64,000 nt of DNA from Hymenopus coronatus (taxonomy: Eukaryota; Arthropoda; Insecta; Mantodea; Hymenopodidae), in the NCBI GenBank assembly GCA_030762935.1, contig CM060880.1:14170501-14234500 (forward strand), in the 5' to 3' direction. Below, in pieces: positions 44,280-57,009 of this stretch. The notes beneath the pieces were generated by a model, which was not told the origin of the DNA, did no database searches, and saw nothing but the letters and a program-made list of their open reading frames with translations. Position numbers and translations under genes: made by a program. The stretch's first letter is position 1. Every line of letters starts with the position of its first letter.

Positions 44280-45510
44280 GAAAAACCTCATTTTTGCTAG
44301 CATTTGGTCTATTACATTTAGAAAACACACTAACCTTCAGTTTTATTTATTTTCACACTTTACAATGAAAAAGCGGTTTACTAAAGCATATGTTAAAACT
44401 ATTAATTATTTAGGAATGTACTATTATTAAAATCTCATATAATTTACAGCTTACATTACCCCCCCCCCTTCAAGAATAGACTTTTAGCATTATTATTGCA
44501 TAGTGTTTTGTTTTTGTTTAGGGTAAATGCATCCAAAAATAATAAATATAGCATCCTTTATATAGGCAGTGTGATGCCTCTTAACCTAACAGGAAAAAGT
44601 ATTAGCTGAAAAATACAAATTAACAACAAACCTTACTAGAAACGGGTACCTACAGAAAAAAAAATATACATGAACCATATTTTTTGTGTTATCCTTCAGA
44701 CATGATCAATAGAGATTAATAACTAACCCAAATTGAAATTCAATTTGCTATTTTCTGTAATTATACCATGTTTATATATTTTACTAACAATGGTCAAGCT
44801 GAGTTTTCTTATACCACACCTTATAACTACCCAAATAAAGTTTCTGTACTGAATTTAAGAGTTATAAAATAATTTAAAACAATAAGACACTACAAATAAT
44901 TTTCCTGTACACTAACACTAACAGTGGCAGCAATGCAATTGTTACTCTACTGTTTAACTCATTTAACATTTTCTTAAAAGTTGAAAGTTCAGACTATAGT
45001 AAATTTGGGTAAAATTCAATGTTTAATTCACACTGACTTGGTAAAATAACTAATAAAAAAAGATATTGCATTATGAGCCACTCTAAAGGCTAACTATAAG
45101 CATTATACTAAATTAAATAATGCTTTTGGAACAGTTTGAGTTTTGTTTCATTTGTCCCTTTAACTTTCATGGTGATATAAAAGAAAAGAGGAATGGCACC
45201 CAAGGGCAGGGTATAAAGGTTTATACTGTACTAATCATCACTGCAGGACATCAAAAGTACAGGTTCTAGTGTTTATGGAGGATCTGAAATGAGAAACAAG
45301 TGTTGGTATTTATTTGTTGTATTATTAAACAACTTCACATATTTCTTGTATGGTTTGTGCTTCCTTTCAAATTCTGTGACTGCTTTGCACTAATACACCT
45401 CTCTTGCTTTAAATTGGAACCAAACTTACCCGCCTGTCCTTCAGAGATTTTATAAAGGGTTCATTCTATGGATTTAATTCTTTTACAAAATGAAATAGGT
45501 ACCATAAAGT
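44280..45510. other. Upstream flank of the leader exons
   Basis: AT-rich. It may contain a further leader exon or the promoter of the minus gene, but I see no convincing core element. Confidence 0.35.
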
Positions 45511-45514
45511 AGAC

Positions 45515-45823
45515 TTACTTTCTCTACACATATTATATACATAGTATATAGAGAAGTTATTGTATTCCATCTACCCAAAAATTTGATACTGAAATTTCAC
45601 CAGGAACACATGTTTTGAGGCCTCCTGTATCCAATTATGGAGACCTTCTCTACATATTCAGCATCAAAATATTCTTATGAAAGATTATTCTTCTATTTAC
45701 TTCATGTTGACATAAACATTAGAGAAAATATTTCCTTATGGCTCAAAGGGAATGCACTAGGCTAAGGACTGTTCAACTCTTTTAATGGCTGGTCACTAAG
45801 AGATGATAAACAAATTCCATTAT
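45515..45823. repeat. R1 fragments, reverse end then forward start
   Basis: Reverse palindromic end at 45515-45635 (TACTTTCTCTACACATATTA), then forward R1 sequence to the target site of the palindromic insertion. Confidence 0.65.
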
Positions 45824-46001
45824 CTTGGTCCAGAGTTTCCGGTGTAGACCGCGTCTTAAGGCTAAAATCTGCCGACGTTTCGCCCTGAGGAAGCCTTATC
45901 ATAAGATGGGCGAAACGTCAGCAGATTTTAGCCTTAAGACGCGGTCTACACCGGAAACTCTGGACCAAGATAATTTTAATATTGGCCGTGGAAGCTTACG
46001 A
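45824..46001 (+). mobile_element. 178-bp palindromic insertion with 16-bp target duplication
   Basis: Arms of about 62 bp at 45824-45885 and 45908-45969 are inverted copies with one mismatch (CTGCCGACG against CTGCTGACG). A 22-bp loop (45886-45907) itself contains CTTATCATAAG. A 32-bp unpaired tail follows (ATTGGCCGTGGAAGCTTACG). The 16 bp AAACAAATTCCATTAT at 45808-45823 recurs at 46002-46017 and interrupts an R1 copy. GACGTTTCG and CGAAACGTC in the arms recall the ends of Penelope-like elements; that assignment is tentative. Confidence 0.75.
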
Positions 46002-46017
46002 AAACAAATTCCATTAT

Positions 46018-46590
46018 ATTTGCATGGCCAAGACAAAAAGGGGAAAAAAATGATAAGAGAAGAGGGCTTCTCATTTGAGAAAAAAGTATTTGAAAATTTA
46101 TTAAAGAAATATCTAGGAAATGGTTAATTACACAAAAAAACCGTATTTGCCATGAATAACGTGTTTTATTGAGAAGTGTATAAAGCAAGTTTTTGTCTAT
46201 ACCTTACAATTTACCAGTTATGCAAACGTCATCCAGAATGAAGAGGACTCCAGAGGTTATTACTACAAAATTCAAAATATATGCTCATTTTAATTATCAT
46301 GTAAATATCTTTAATATGTGGTAGTTTGATCAAAAGTGTTGGACATTTTGAGAAAAAAAAATTTAGAAAATGATTCCATATAAAGAGTAGTTTGGGATGA
46401 AGTCACCTCTTGAAAGATGCTGAACTTATATACCAAATTTGGTATTTATAGGACTTTTCATTTTTAAGATATGCTATTCACACACACAGACCTTTTCCAA
46501 AAATTTTGTTTTCTTTTTTTTTTTTTTCATTTATTCAAGGGACCACAAAACATATTTTTTGGTGAAATCTCTACATCAAATCATTTGCTA
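46018..46590 (+). repeat. R1 forward copy, continuation after the insertion
   Basis: Resumes the R1 body (CATGGCCAAGACAAAAAGGG, AGTTTTTGTCTATACCTTAC) to the GGTGAAATCTCTACATCAAA block. Confidence 0.7.
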
Positions 46591-46601
46591 CAAGGCACAT
46601 G

Positions 46602-47007
46602 TCATCTGCTTAACTTTGAGCATGAATTCCCCTTTTGTTGAGCAGAACATCCACCACCAGGCACCACAAAGAGGGTGACAAGACTTCTCCCTGATACTAT
46701 GAAAGTAATGCTCCCCAGAGCTGCCACCACCTGATAAGCTTTCAAAGGGGTGGTGATCCAGTCCAAGATGATCAAACTGATACCTCTATCTTCCAGACAT
46801 CTAATGGAACCCTGTGTCATATGATTCAAGTTATCTAGAAAAACTGCCATGGCCAATGCTCTACAGCGCAGTGGCCCCTCCAGTCTAATCACGAGCTGGT
46901 GGAGTGGTAATTCTGTGAATTTTCCCAGCTGGTAGGCATATTGCTGAGGATGTATGGGTTTATCAACCAGTACCTCATCTCTCAAATATCTATCCACTAG
47001 TCTTTCC
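46602..47007 (-). pseudogene. LINE reverse-transcriptase fragment (fingers/palm)
   Basis: The minus strand encodes DRYLRDEVLVDKPIHPQQYA, YQLGKFTELPLHQLVIRLEG and LAMAVFLDNLNHMTQGS, matching the stretch around the first catalytic Asp (usual AVFLDIEGAFD) of R1/Jockey-type LINEs. The end reads VTLFVVPGGGCSAQQ, a decayed form of the P-QGG-LSP motif. Open over 131 codons but truncated at both ends. Confidence 0.8.
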
Positions 47008-47034
47008 TAACTGAACCTTGGGACAAAAATCTTA

Positions 47035-47360
47035 AAAACTTACTGCAAAACAAAAATTTGATCTCATCAAAACACACAATTTATATTATACAGTTTCCTG
47101 TTTCTTTTGTTTTATTCCTGGCCATGTAAAAGAAAACTGCATTTCAATCACATGGCAAGCGGCTTTTAAGAGATTTGATTTGCTTTAGCCTAGTGTATTC
47201 CCTTATTTCTCTACTTATAAGGGACTAAGTAGTAAGACCATTTCCACTATGTTTTCTTGATTAGCAAGAAGTAGATAGAAGAATAAGCTTTTGTAAATAT
47301 AATTTGTTACAGAATAGGTTGAGAAAGCCACATGAATGGAACAAATCAGATTTTTAAATT
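47035..47360 (-). repeat. R1 partial copy, reverse
   Basis: From TCAAAACACACAATTTATAT to GAGAAAGCCACATGAATGGA and the ATCAGATT end. Confidence 0.7.
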
Positions 47361-47364
47361 AAGA

Positions 47365-47865
47365 CGGTAAAATATTAAACAGAAATGATTATGTTATTTA
47401 ATGAAGATAAAAGATTGGTTGGGTAAAAAGTTCTCAATCTCTCACTTCCAAGTTTCTGCATTTTTGTATCTGCACAGAGGAACTGCATGAACACTGAACA
47501 TTCATGTTTCCTTTCTCTGTATTTTTTTTAGTGCAAAAGGCTACTCATTTGCATTTTATAATTTAAGAAATGAAATCAAAACAATTAAGATTAGGAAACC
47601 CCTGCCATCACTTTTATCAACACAAAAACTGATTTGTACTGTGGTTGCAAATACACGACAGCACTCAAGTAGTGCAGTGCAAGGAGAGGGGGAAAGAGGC
47701 AGAGACTTGAAGCAACAGCCCTGCAGTACACACGGGAGAACTGGGATGACACAAGCAACACATCCATATTATTTATTAGTAGGCATCGTTTTGTGTGCAT
47801 AAAATATCCAATATATGCGTCCATTTATGCTATCAAATCTGAATAATATATCCTATAGTTTTTTC
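47365..47865. other. Non-coding, nothing recognised
   Basis: A minus frame at 47591-47824 has no family match or splice context. Confidence 0.35.
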
Positions 47866-47869
47866 CCTG

Positions 47870-48600
47870 GTATGTAGATGAGAAGGCTGTAATCCACCCA
47901 AAAACTCGATACCAAGATTTCACTGGAAATATAGGTTTCGAGACTCCCTAAAGAAAATCTCCACCCCTTAATTACCTTTACATGTAGATAACATTTTTCG
48001 AAAATGTTGATTTTTCTCAGAAATGGCTCATACGATCTTGAATAAAATACCATATGTTTAAGATATTTTCTTGACAAATAAAATGTATATTTTGAATTTT
48101 CTAGGAATAGCATCTGAAGACTTCATCATTCTGGTTGGTTTTTGTATAACTGGTAAACCGTAAGAGATCGACAAGGACTTACTACACAAAAAATATAGAT
48201 CTCGTTACAACACACAGTAAATGTCATATACATTTCTTGTAGAGTTAACCATTTCCATGATATTCCTTGTTATTGGTTTCAATTTTAAACTCCTTAAACT
48301 TTTCTTAAGTGCAAAGAAAAGCTCTCTCTCTTGTTTTACTGCTAGCTGTGCTAAGATAACCAAACGTGAATTGTTTAATATAGTGATAATTTTTAAAAGA
48401 TTTTACTATCGCTTTAGCTTAGTATATTCCCTTATTTCCTTCTTCTTACAAGCAAGCAATAAGACAATTTCTGTTAATATTCATCTCGATTAGCATGGTG
48501 TAGATATATGAGCGATCTTTTGTAAGAATATGCTGGGTCTTTCTTTACGAGGTGCTGAGAAAGACCTGCATTCACGTAACTGAATATGTTCCAATTCAGA
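47870..48600 (-). repeat. R1 copy, reverse
   Basis: Blocks GATACCAAGATTTCACTGGA, TATTTTGAATTTTCTAGGAA and TGGTAAACCGTAAGAGATCG to a degenerate start near 48600. Confidence 0.7.
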
Positions 48601-48604
48601 TTTA

Positions 48605-50060
48605 ATTCTTCAGACTGAACTAAATGACACAACAGTGGCTACTGCTACATTTCTGTGTAGACTTGAATTTAATAGGGTCCCATCTGCAGCCTCTCTCATC
48701 TCGTGTTTATTGTTCAAGACTTTTCCTTGTAATTTACTGGTAGCACTGTTTTAAGTCTATTTTTATCTCTGCTATGCGTCACGAGGAGCAATACATTATC
48801 ATGGTGCTGGACAGACTGATGCTCGTTATGTGCTTGCAACTTGCCAGCTGACATCAGCATCAGTTCATGCCACTGCACATCATGTTTGCAGTGCTCATGT
48901 CTATTTACAAGCACAGTACTCATATAATGACTATAAGCTGCTCTGTATTGAGCCATCTCTAGGCTTTCTGACAATCATTTTTGGCCACTTTTAAGCATCA
49001 AGCATTGGCAACATTGAGCCCATGTCTATCAAAAAGAACAATGTTCTTTTTCAATGTTAAAAGGTTCTCAAAATCAACTGAATTGTTTTAGAGAATATTC
49101 CCCAATAATTAGTATAGAAATTGAACTTATCTTTTAGATGTCACATTTGTTTTTCAAATAAATGTAGTAAAATGTTATTAAAGTTTAGTTTTAGTTATGA
49201 TAACCATAGTTCCGCTTATCACAACCAGATTCATTACAAAATTATGAAAAAATCTTAATTTAACCTTCAAATGCTTTTGCAACAAAGCAAAGATATTCAG
49301 AACCATTTACAGGGTACACTGCATTCATTAAAACTGGGCTGTTATTTGTTTTTGAGGGATAGATGATTGAGGTATGATGCTTCCAAGAAACTGAAATGGT
49401 TTTGGTCCAAAATACATACTTAGAAACATTTTTGAGCTTACATCAAAATCTGGTCCACTGTCTTATCACTCTCGAAAGAATTACATCAACATACAATTAT
49501 TAAGAGCATGTTACAAAAAAAAAAAAAAGGAAAATAATGGAAAAAATTGAATGACATATATAGAATTACACTACCAAGAAAACTCCTCTGAGGCAGTTAT
49601 CAGATTATTAACAGGCCATGATTGCATTTAAGTGGACTTGGAGGATGTGGAGAGAAACCACCCACTCCATTGCCTAGTTTACAACCAAAATACCAACCTC
49701 ACATTAAATACTGGAGTGCATAGATGCCAACCAACCATTTTTGAGCAATGAAGTTTTGAGCGTTCAATCTAGACTCGACACAAGAGAGAAAGTGAGATTA
49801 AGAGAGCCAGGAAGCATCTGCCTCGCTTCTACCCACCAAGCCCAAAACCAACTACCCAAAAACTTGCATTGCAACAAAAGGAATTTTGAGCCAAAACTAT
49901 TTGATTTCTGAGAAGCTAGCAGTGAAGCCTGAACAAAATTCCAGTTTTTGAGTGAAGTGTTCACTAAAGTTGCAAATATAATTGACAATGAAATATGGCA
50001 AAACATGTGCTGTTTTTATGTTAACTACATAGCTCTAAATGATAAGAAAAAAATGGCGTG
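48605..50060. other. Non-coding, nothing recognised
   Basis: A moderately GC-richer patch at 48760-48960 gives an 86-codon minus frame without recognisable features. Confidence 0.35.
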
Positions 50061-50064
50061 TAAT

Positions 50065-50310
50065 TTATGGACGCTCTTTAACTACTGTGGTTCTTAGCGT
50101 CCCATTCTGAATTGGGCATGAAAGACTGCTTAATTTTGATCACGTGCTGTAAATCTACGACACGGGACCAACAGCTTTACTTCCCTTCCGAAGCCATGCT
50201 AAGGAGTTTTACACCCAAAAAAATCCACCGTCCTCCGCCGGGTTTGAACCCGCGAGCTTGGGTATATGAAGTTAGCATGATAACCATTACACCATGGAGA
50301 ATGACAGAAT
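50065..50310 (-). repeat. SINE family B copy, reverse, nearly complete
   Basis: The minus strand has the head with TGGTGTAATGGTTATCATGC and B box GGGTTCAAACC, then the body and the CAGTAGTTAAAGAGCGTCCA tail. It is the most complete SINE B in the window. Confidence 0.85.
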
Positions 50311-50314
50311 AATA

Positions 50315-52190
50315 GGAATTTAATGATAATGAAGCAGTGCAGCCTGAACAAAATTTCATTTCTGAGTGAAGTGCTCATTAAAGTTGCAAATGTAATTAAT
50401 ACTGGAATATGTATTACATGTGCTGTTTTTTGTCTTAACTACATGGCTCCAAATGAGAGGAATTTAACGATAGTTTATACCACCAAAAAGGTTACATGCT
50501 ATTTTCATTTCATGCTTTCAACTTGCACCAATACCATTTCTTCACCCATTTTATCATAAAAATGTGCCAAAGCATGCTACAAAAATATTAAAATAGAGGG
50601 TTGTTAAGAATAAGTTATTAATTCCAACTCAAACAAGAATTGTCAGATGTCCTGCTTTTGGCAGATATATTATCTTTTAAAGTATCATGCACAATGCTCC
50701 CCACCCTATGTTATGTGAAAAATATATATTTAGTTTTAATAAACACATCCAATTATTAATTCTTGTATTATGAAAACAAATGTCTATTTTGTTTAACTAC
50801 TAATTTAATCCACTGCTTTAACAAAATTAACTACTTACCATATGCACACTTGCCAATATCCTGAATTTTAAACTCACAAACCCTTTCCTCATCCAGAAAA
50901 AAATAATAGTTTTACAATCGCATGACATTTAAAATGTTCAGTATGTAGATGCACAAAACTTGCATATAAAAAACATGGTTATTCTGTTTTATAAGAATTC
51001 TTGATCATGTGGTTGTATTGTTTCTTTCTGGCATAAATTCTGAAATTCTATCACAATAAACACACATTGAGGCTAAGAATACCACTTCTTAGGCTATATG
51101 CATATTTCTAGTCTACATTTTACTCCATAATATCAACTAGAAACAAATAAGCAAAAAATGGGAAATTTATATCCCTGTCATGGAATCCAAAAGAAGTTAA
51201 ACAATTTATACAAGTTGACTTTAAAATTCCTGTCATCCTGTCATAGAAGTCACAATAGTGAATGCTATGCATTTTGTTGCAGCTATGATCGTGATACAAG
51301 ATAAACACACAGATAAGCCCTGGCCTATCATAGCTCAGTATATTGATTAGCATAGTACATTCAATCTGTAATATTAATTTGTAATATAATTCAATAGAAT
51401 TTAAAGCTTTTTCATGTCCGTGGTGAAACTCTCAAACACTTTCAATAAACTAACAGAAGCCATAAAAATGGCTGCTTGTCATCTAGTTTTACATTACATT
51501 GTTTGCAAGTATGCATATGGAAGGTTGCGGTTTGATTTCTGGGCTCCAAAACTTTTGGAAGTACATGAAATGGTATAATTTTTTTATAAGTTTTGTATTC
51601 TCTGTGTTCAACTCCTTGATAATCATGGATTTCAAAGCTAACATTCAAAATCAAACATTTGACAATCCTGTCATGGAATGCACAAAATACAAAACCCAAG
51701 ACATGATTATTCAATGTCAAATAATTTTAGTAGTAATTAAACATAGGAATACTCTCAACTTGCTCTACGGATGTACAAAAGATATGGAATATTGTTAATA
51801 ATTTTATGAACTGAGTACTTCTTAACCCAATGAAGCCAAGTCCAATTTGGCTTGGACCTTGTGACGTTTGTGTAGCCCACACCAGAGTATCGCTTGGGCA
51901 CATTATGCTTTCAATGTATTTTCATGGCTATTACTCAATTGTGGTCAATCCATTTTTTTTGTCCCATACTTGCTACTACCATCAATTCCATTTTGGTAAA
52001 AGTTTTGAAATACTATGAGCTGTTTTTGCCATTTTCATGGAAGGTTGAAAATGCTTGTTACATTTAGTGTGTATAAACATTAATATGCAGCAATTTCCTT
52101 GATTTCTTTGAACTGAATCTAAAATTGCGGATGCTATTAATGAAATCCTGGGAAATTCTGATGGAGAGATTTTCAAATTTTCAGATCAAG
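50315..52190. other. Non-coding, nothing recognised
   Basis: AT-rich. Frames up to 99 codons overlap on both strands at 51440-51800 and have no splice context or family match. Confidence 0.35.
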
Positions 52191-52199
52191 AATGTTCCC

Positions 52200-52918
52200 G
52201 ATAACACTGGTAATGCTACATGCACAATGAGATGCAAGCGGAGACATAACGTAGCATAAGCGCAGATGCAAGGAGACACCATTCAGAATGTAATTGAGTG
52301 CAACGCAAGAAGTTGGCATGCATTTCTAGATCCATAAATACACAAGACTATCATGTATCGCGAGTTTCAAATTTAATAACATAATCAACAATATTATATC
52401 AGAAAATTAACTTAAATTTTTATAGTAAATAAGTTATAAAATCATACACACAACTGACGTGGGAGTAATGTACACTGACCAAAATATTGGAAATTGTGCT
52501 AATATGGAGACAACAGAAAATTATAAAGCTGCAACGTGCATTATCTCTTAGTGCATCATGAATTGTGAGAGGCAATAAATCTAGATGCAGATGGTGAGGG
52601 TACATCCATTACATCAAAGCACAGAATCAGCCATTCAAAAAGGGCATGTCACAGCCAAATGGAAGATCGGCATGTATGTACAGAGGGCGCTGTAAAAACT
52701 TGATTGAGATTGTCTGATATTGCACAGCAGGCACTGCATAGAGGAAAAGAGCAAAATTAATCCTCTTTGCACGCAAAGCAAGGATTGGATTAAGTTTGGA
52801 TTTTGCAAACTCTTGCGTTGCATTGCACATTTCTATGTGAATGCTTACATTAAATAAGTCCAAACTCTCGTGCTTACATTACATCTGCACTTACATCTCA
52901 TTGTGAATGTAGCATTAG
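52200..52918. mobile_element. Non-autonomous DNA element with long inverted ends
   Basis: The left arm (ATGCTACATGCACAATGAGATG at 52212, GAGTGCAACGCAAGAAGTTG at 52297) recurs inverted on the right (CATCTCATTGTGAATGTAGC near 52893, CTCTTGCGTTGCATTGCAC near 52811). Arms are about 130 bp with indels. The centre has no transposase. Superfamily is undetermined because the target duplication is unclear. Confidence 0.55.
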
Positions 52919-53184
52919 TTATGTCTATTACCATGGAAAAAAAAGATTTTTGACATATTTCCCATAAGTATTAAAATTTGTGCTATTTTGTTTTTAGATG
53001 CAGAAACCAAACCTACATTAGAGATGCTGATATTGCAGATTTAGCTGATCCATATGATGTCACATCCTGATAGACCCAAAAATTCTGGCGATATTTCCTA
53101 AACCTCCAGCAAAGAAAAACCACACTGACTGACAAAAATGGATGACAGATGTTGCATTAGGCTGTGTTCAGCAATATCAAGCTC

Positions 53185-53415
53185 CTTTATGGCCATGCCG
53201 TGACCAAGTGGTTAGACCACTCACCTAGGCAACCCAGGTTTGGTCCCAAGCAACCGCATGTGGAATTTGTGATGGACAAAGTGGCGCAGGGGCAGGTTTT
53301 CTCCGGGTTCTCTGGTTCCCAGACATCACATTCCACCAGTGCTCCAACTTCATTTCAAGTATCATCAGTCATCATCAGCAGTGACATTTGTAGTAAAAGT
53401 GGGTGTTAAACACAT
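53185..53415 (+). repeat. SINE family A copy, forward
   Basis: tRNA-like head (GGCCATGCCGTGACCAAGTG, TTAGACCACTCACCTAGGCA), B-box-like GGTTTGGTCCC, body GGGGCAGGTTTTCTCCGGGT and tail TTGTAGTAAAAGTGGGTGTT. It matches 1480-1735 in opposite orientation. Confidence 0.75.
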
Positions 53416-53989
53416 CAAAGATTCAAAATGAAGATTCCTGGACCTAGAATATCAGTACAAGCAAGTTCAACTTTTTTTTTATTAATATCTGAGGTTTGTT
53501 TTCTACTTCTAAAACTATTCTTACAAAAGCTTATTTTATCTATTTCTTTTTAATCCAGATAAACTTGAAATTTACAATTGCACATTTTGTCATTGGGTAC
53601 AGTAGGTAAAACATAGTTTTAAGAGTGTGTTGCTTTTTGATGCCTTTGAAATGCTATGCTCTTTGCATAGTTACAAGAGAGAGAAAAACAAACAAAAACA
53701 AATAGCGACTTCCAGTTGAGAAAATTGAAACCAACAAGAAATGGTTAAATCACAAAAAGAAAATAAATAAATAAAGTTATTTCACATATTGGGGGCTTTA
53801 ACAAGATTAACTTTTTGTGTAGTAAGATTTCGTGTATCTCTTAGCAATTGAGCAATTCAATGGAAATGCCATATCAAGGGGTAAAATGTACTTCAATATT
53901 TGAAAGTATGATTCCTCCTACTCTGAGGCGTTTAATCAATAATAAAATAATCACAAATTAGAAGAAAAAAAGGTAATTTAATGCCAAAT

Positions 53990-54680
53990 GTCTTTGTGAA
54001 TGCAAAACACAACAAAAATCTGATGTGTTCCATTCACATGACTGTACCACAAACAAAAGATTATTCTTTTTCTAAGTCATGCTAACCAAGATAAACATTA
54101 AGTTTACTTCCCTCTTGAGAAAAATTTAAGTAGTTTAAAATTTAAACCCATAACAAGGAACATCTCGGAAACAGTTAACTCAACAAAAAATGGAACTTAA
54201 ATTATGTGTTTTAATGAGGTATACACTTTTTGTCTAATAATTTTTTTCTGTCTCTCATGGTTTACGAGTTATACAATAGTCATCCAAAATAAAGAGGCCT
54301 TAGAGGCTATTCCCAGAAAATTCAAGATATACATTACTGTCTTGAAAATATCTTAAACATATGGCACTTGAATCAAAATCATTAAATCCATTTTTGAGAA
54401 AATAAAAATTGTTGAAAAATTATCCATGTAAAGAATACTTGGAAATAGGGGGGGGATTTTCCTGTAATTTTTTGTCTCACGTTCTTGGAAGATATTGAAT
54501 TTAAATATCAAGTGTGGTATATAACTTGACACAAACATGTTTCTAAAAATGTGTTTTTTAATGCAGAGGTTTCAAAACATGTATTTCTGGTGAAATCTTG
54601 GTTACATTTTTTTGATGAAATACAATACCTTCTCTATCTACTATGTACATTGTACATATGTGCCAAAGAAAGTAAAAATG
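53990..54680 (+). repeat. R1 copy, forward, with internal deletion
   Basis: From AAATCTGATGTGTTCCATTC to GTGCCAAAGAAAGTAAAA. Shorter than the complete copies. Confidence 0.75.
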
Positions 54681-54734
54681 CATAAGTTGGTATTTTCTTC
54701 ACACAGATTACAAAGTAAATATTGGTACTTGCTT

Positions 54735-54883
54735 TAGATCTCTCTTTCTCTCTCTCTGCATGTACTATGTATATAGTGTATAGAGAAGGTATTGCATTCC
54801 AACCAAAAATTTGATACCGAGATTTCACCAGAAATACACGTTTTAGGGTCTCCTGTATCCAAAATAAGCATTTTTGGAAAAAA

Positions 54884-54932
<49 letters not shown>

Positions 54933-55600
54933 CATGATAGCTCAAAAACAAAAAAGTCAGCAAAATACCAAATCTTCTATGGATGCAACACAAAGATTGA
55001 GAAAAACCCCCCTACTCCAAACTAACCTTTACATGGAAAAATTTTTGAAAATTTTGATTTTCTCAAAAATGGCTCTAATGATTTTAATTAAAATACCATA
55101 TATTCAATTGTATGCATGACAAATAAAATGTATATGTATGTAAAATGTATATTTTGAATTTTCTGGGAAGACCTCTTAATTCTGAATGCATTTTGTTAAA
55201 TTACACGTTAACTTGTAAACCAAAAGGGTTAGAGAGAAACTTACTGCACAAAAAATGTAGATCACGTTAAAATACCCAATTTATGTCACATATGTTTTTT
55301 TCATGGTATTGACCATTTCTGAAATATTTCTTGTTGTTTGTTTAGATTAAAAATCTTTTCTCACCTGGAAAGTTGTAAACTATTGGCCCTACATAGAAAT
55401 GGATTTTAATCGCATGGCAACCAGCTTTTAAAAGATTTGAGTATTGTTTTAGCCTATGCATTTCTTTATTTTCCTTCTACTTACAAGGAAGCAAGTAAAT
55501 AAAACAATTTCTGCTAATGTTTATCCCCATTATCCAAAGTAGATAGAAGAAAATGCTTTTTAACAATAATGTGAATGGAACATATGACAGTGTTATTGAC
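54735..55600 (-). repeat. R1 near-complete copy, reverse, with (TG)n
   Basis: Starts near ATGTACTATGTATATAGTGT, includes a (TG)n expansion at 54887-54930 in the position where other copies have short CA/TG runs, and ends about 55590. Confidence 0.8.
54887..54930 (+). repeat. (TG)n microsatellite
   Basis: 22 TG units. Other R1 copies have short CA/TG stretches at the same place, so the microsatellite grew from an R1-internal seed. Confidence 0.9.
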
Positions 55601-55944
55601 TGACATTCAATGCTCTTGCTACTTCTTATTGCTCTCAGTTAATGGAGACTTTGGAAAGTGCAGCTTGAGAAAATGGCTAAAACTCAGAAAAACAACAGAT
55701 CTAAGTAACAAGATTCCTATGGAGAAGGTAAAAATATAGTGCTACTAATGAAGCAATTTTACAGATGTTTCTGAAAACTTAAACATGCAATCAGTTGGCA
55801 GTTGCCCATTGGAAAAACACAGGTTACTTTTTTTGCTGTTGTTTGGTTTAGAAAGAGTGTGATGGAGGGATTTACAAAAAGTATTTTTCTCTGGTGTACA
55901 ATTACATAGTGCATGATAAATTTGACTTTTACATTTGTCTAATA

Positions 55945-56770
55945 AGTGTATTACTAACTCCACATGTACTGTGTACATGGTGTATAGGGAAGGTATTGTA
56001 TTGCACCCAAAAATTTGATACCAAGATTTCACCAGAAATACATGTTTTGAGACTCCATGAAAAAAAAAAATGTCCATGTATGTATGGGGGGGGGCAGCAT
56101 AGCTCAAAAGACCGTCAAATACCAAAATTGGTATTTATGTTTGCTATATTCCAAGGTTGCGACATGAAGATTTTTAGGAAAATCTCTCCATCCCCAACTA
56201 CATGGAACGTTTTTCTAAAATTTTGAAATTCTCAAAAATGGCTCTAACGATTTTGATTAAAATATTGTATTTAAACATGTTAACATGACAAAATGCATAT
56301 CTTAAATTTTCTGGGAATAGTCTCTGAAGACATCTTTATTCTGAATAAATTTTGCGTAATTTTGCATAACTGGTAAACCGTAAGAGATGACAAAACCTTA
56401 CTTAACAAAAAATGTAGAGCTCATTAAAACACATAATTTATGTTAAATGCATTTTTTCATGCAGTTGACTGTTTTTGAAATATTCCTTGTTATTGATTTC
56501 AGTTTTAAAATCTTGATACTTCTCATACGGGAACATGTCAACACCTGGCTATGTAAAGAAATGCATTTCTATACCATAGCTACCATGGTTATCAGTTTAG
56601 CCTAGTGTATTCTCTTACTTCCCCTTCTACTTATGAGGAACTAAGTAATAAAACAGTTTCTGCTAATGTTTATCTCGATTAGCATGAAATAGATAGAAGA
56701 ATAAGTGTATTAACAATAATTTGTCACGGAGATGAGGAGAAAGTCATGTGACTGGAGCACATCAGATTTT
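55945..56770 (-). repeat. R1 near-complete copy, reverse
   Basis: From the palindromic end (CACATGTACTGTGTACATGG) to GAGAAAGTCATGTGACTGGA and ATCAGATT at about 56768. Confidence 0.8.
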
Positions 56771-56771
56771 T

Positions 56772-57005
56772 TTCAACCACTCAAGATTCTATCCTACCTT
56801 GAAGCCATCAAAATGTTTTCTAGTTGCATTGCAGGCCATTTTAAGCGAAGTATCATGCTTTGCAACATATTTGGATTGCAAATTGAGTGGAACATCTTTG
56901 CACCTTATTATGTGAAAGGAACTGCGAATGATATTGGAGGGCTTATAAAATGGATGGCATGGAGGTTGTTACAAAATACAGACGACCATTCCTACTGCGT
57001 GTAAT
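56772..57005 (+). pseudogene. Transposon-derived coding scrap (unassigned)
   Basis: Open frame with CIAGHFKRSIMLCNIFGLQI, then IEWNIFAPYYVKGTANDIGG and LIKWMAW. A WNFFATSHGKG..DGIGG-like phrase recurs in insect repetitive DNA and this looks like a decayed copy. Source element not identified. Confidence 0.4.
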
Positions 57006-57009
57006 AAAA

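Noticed and set aside
48714..48974. 86-codon minus frame rich in His, Gln and Met
   Set aside because: No splice signals, family match or coding context.
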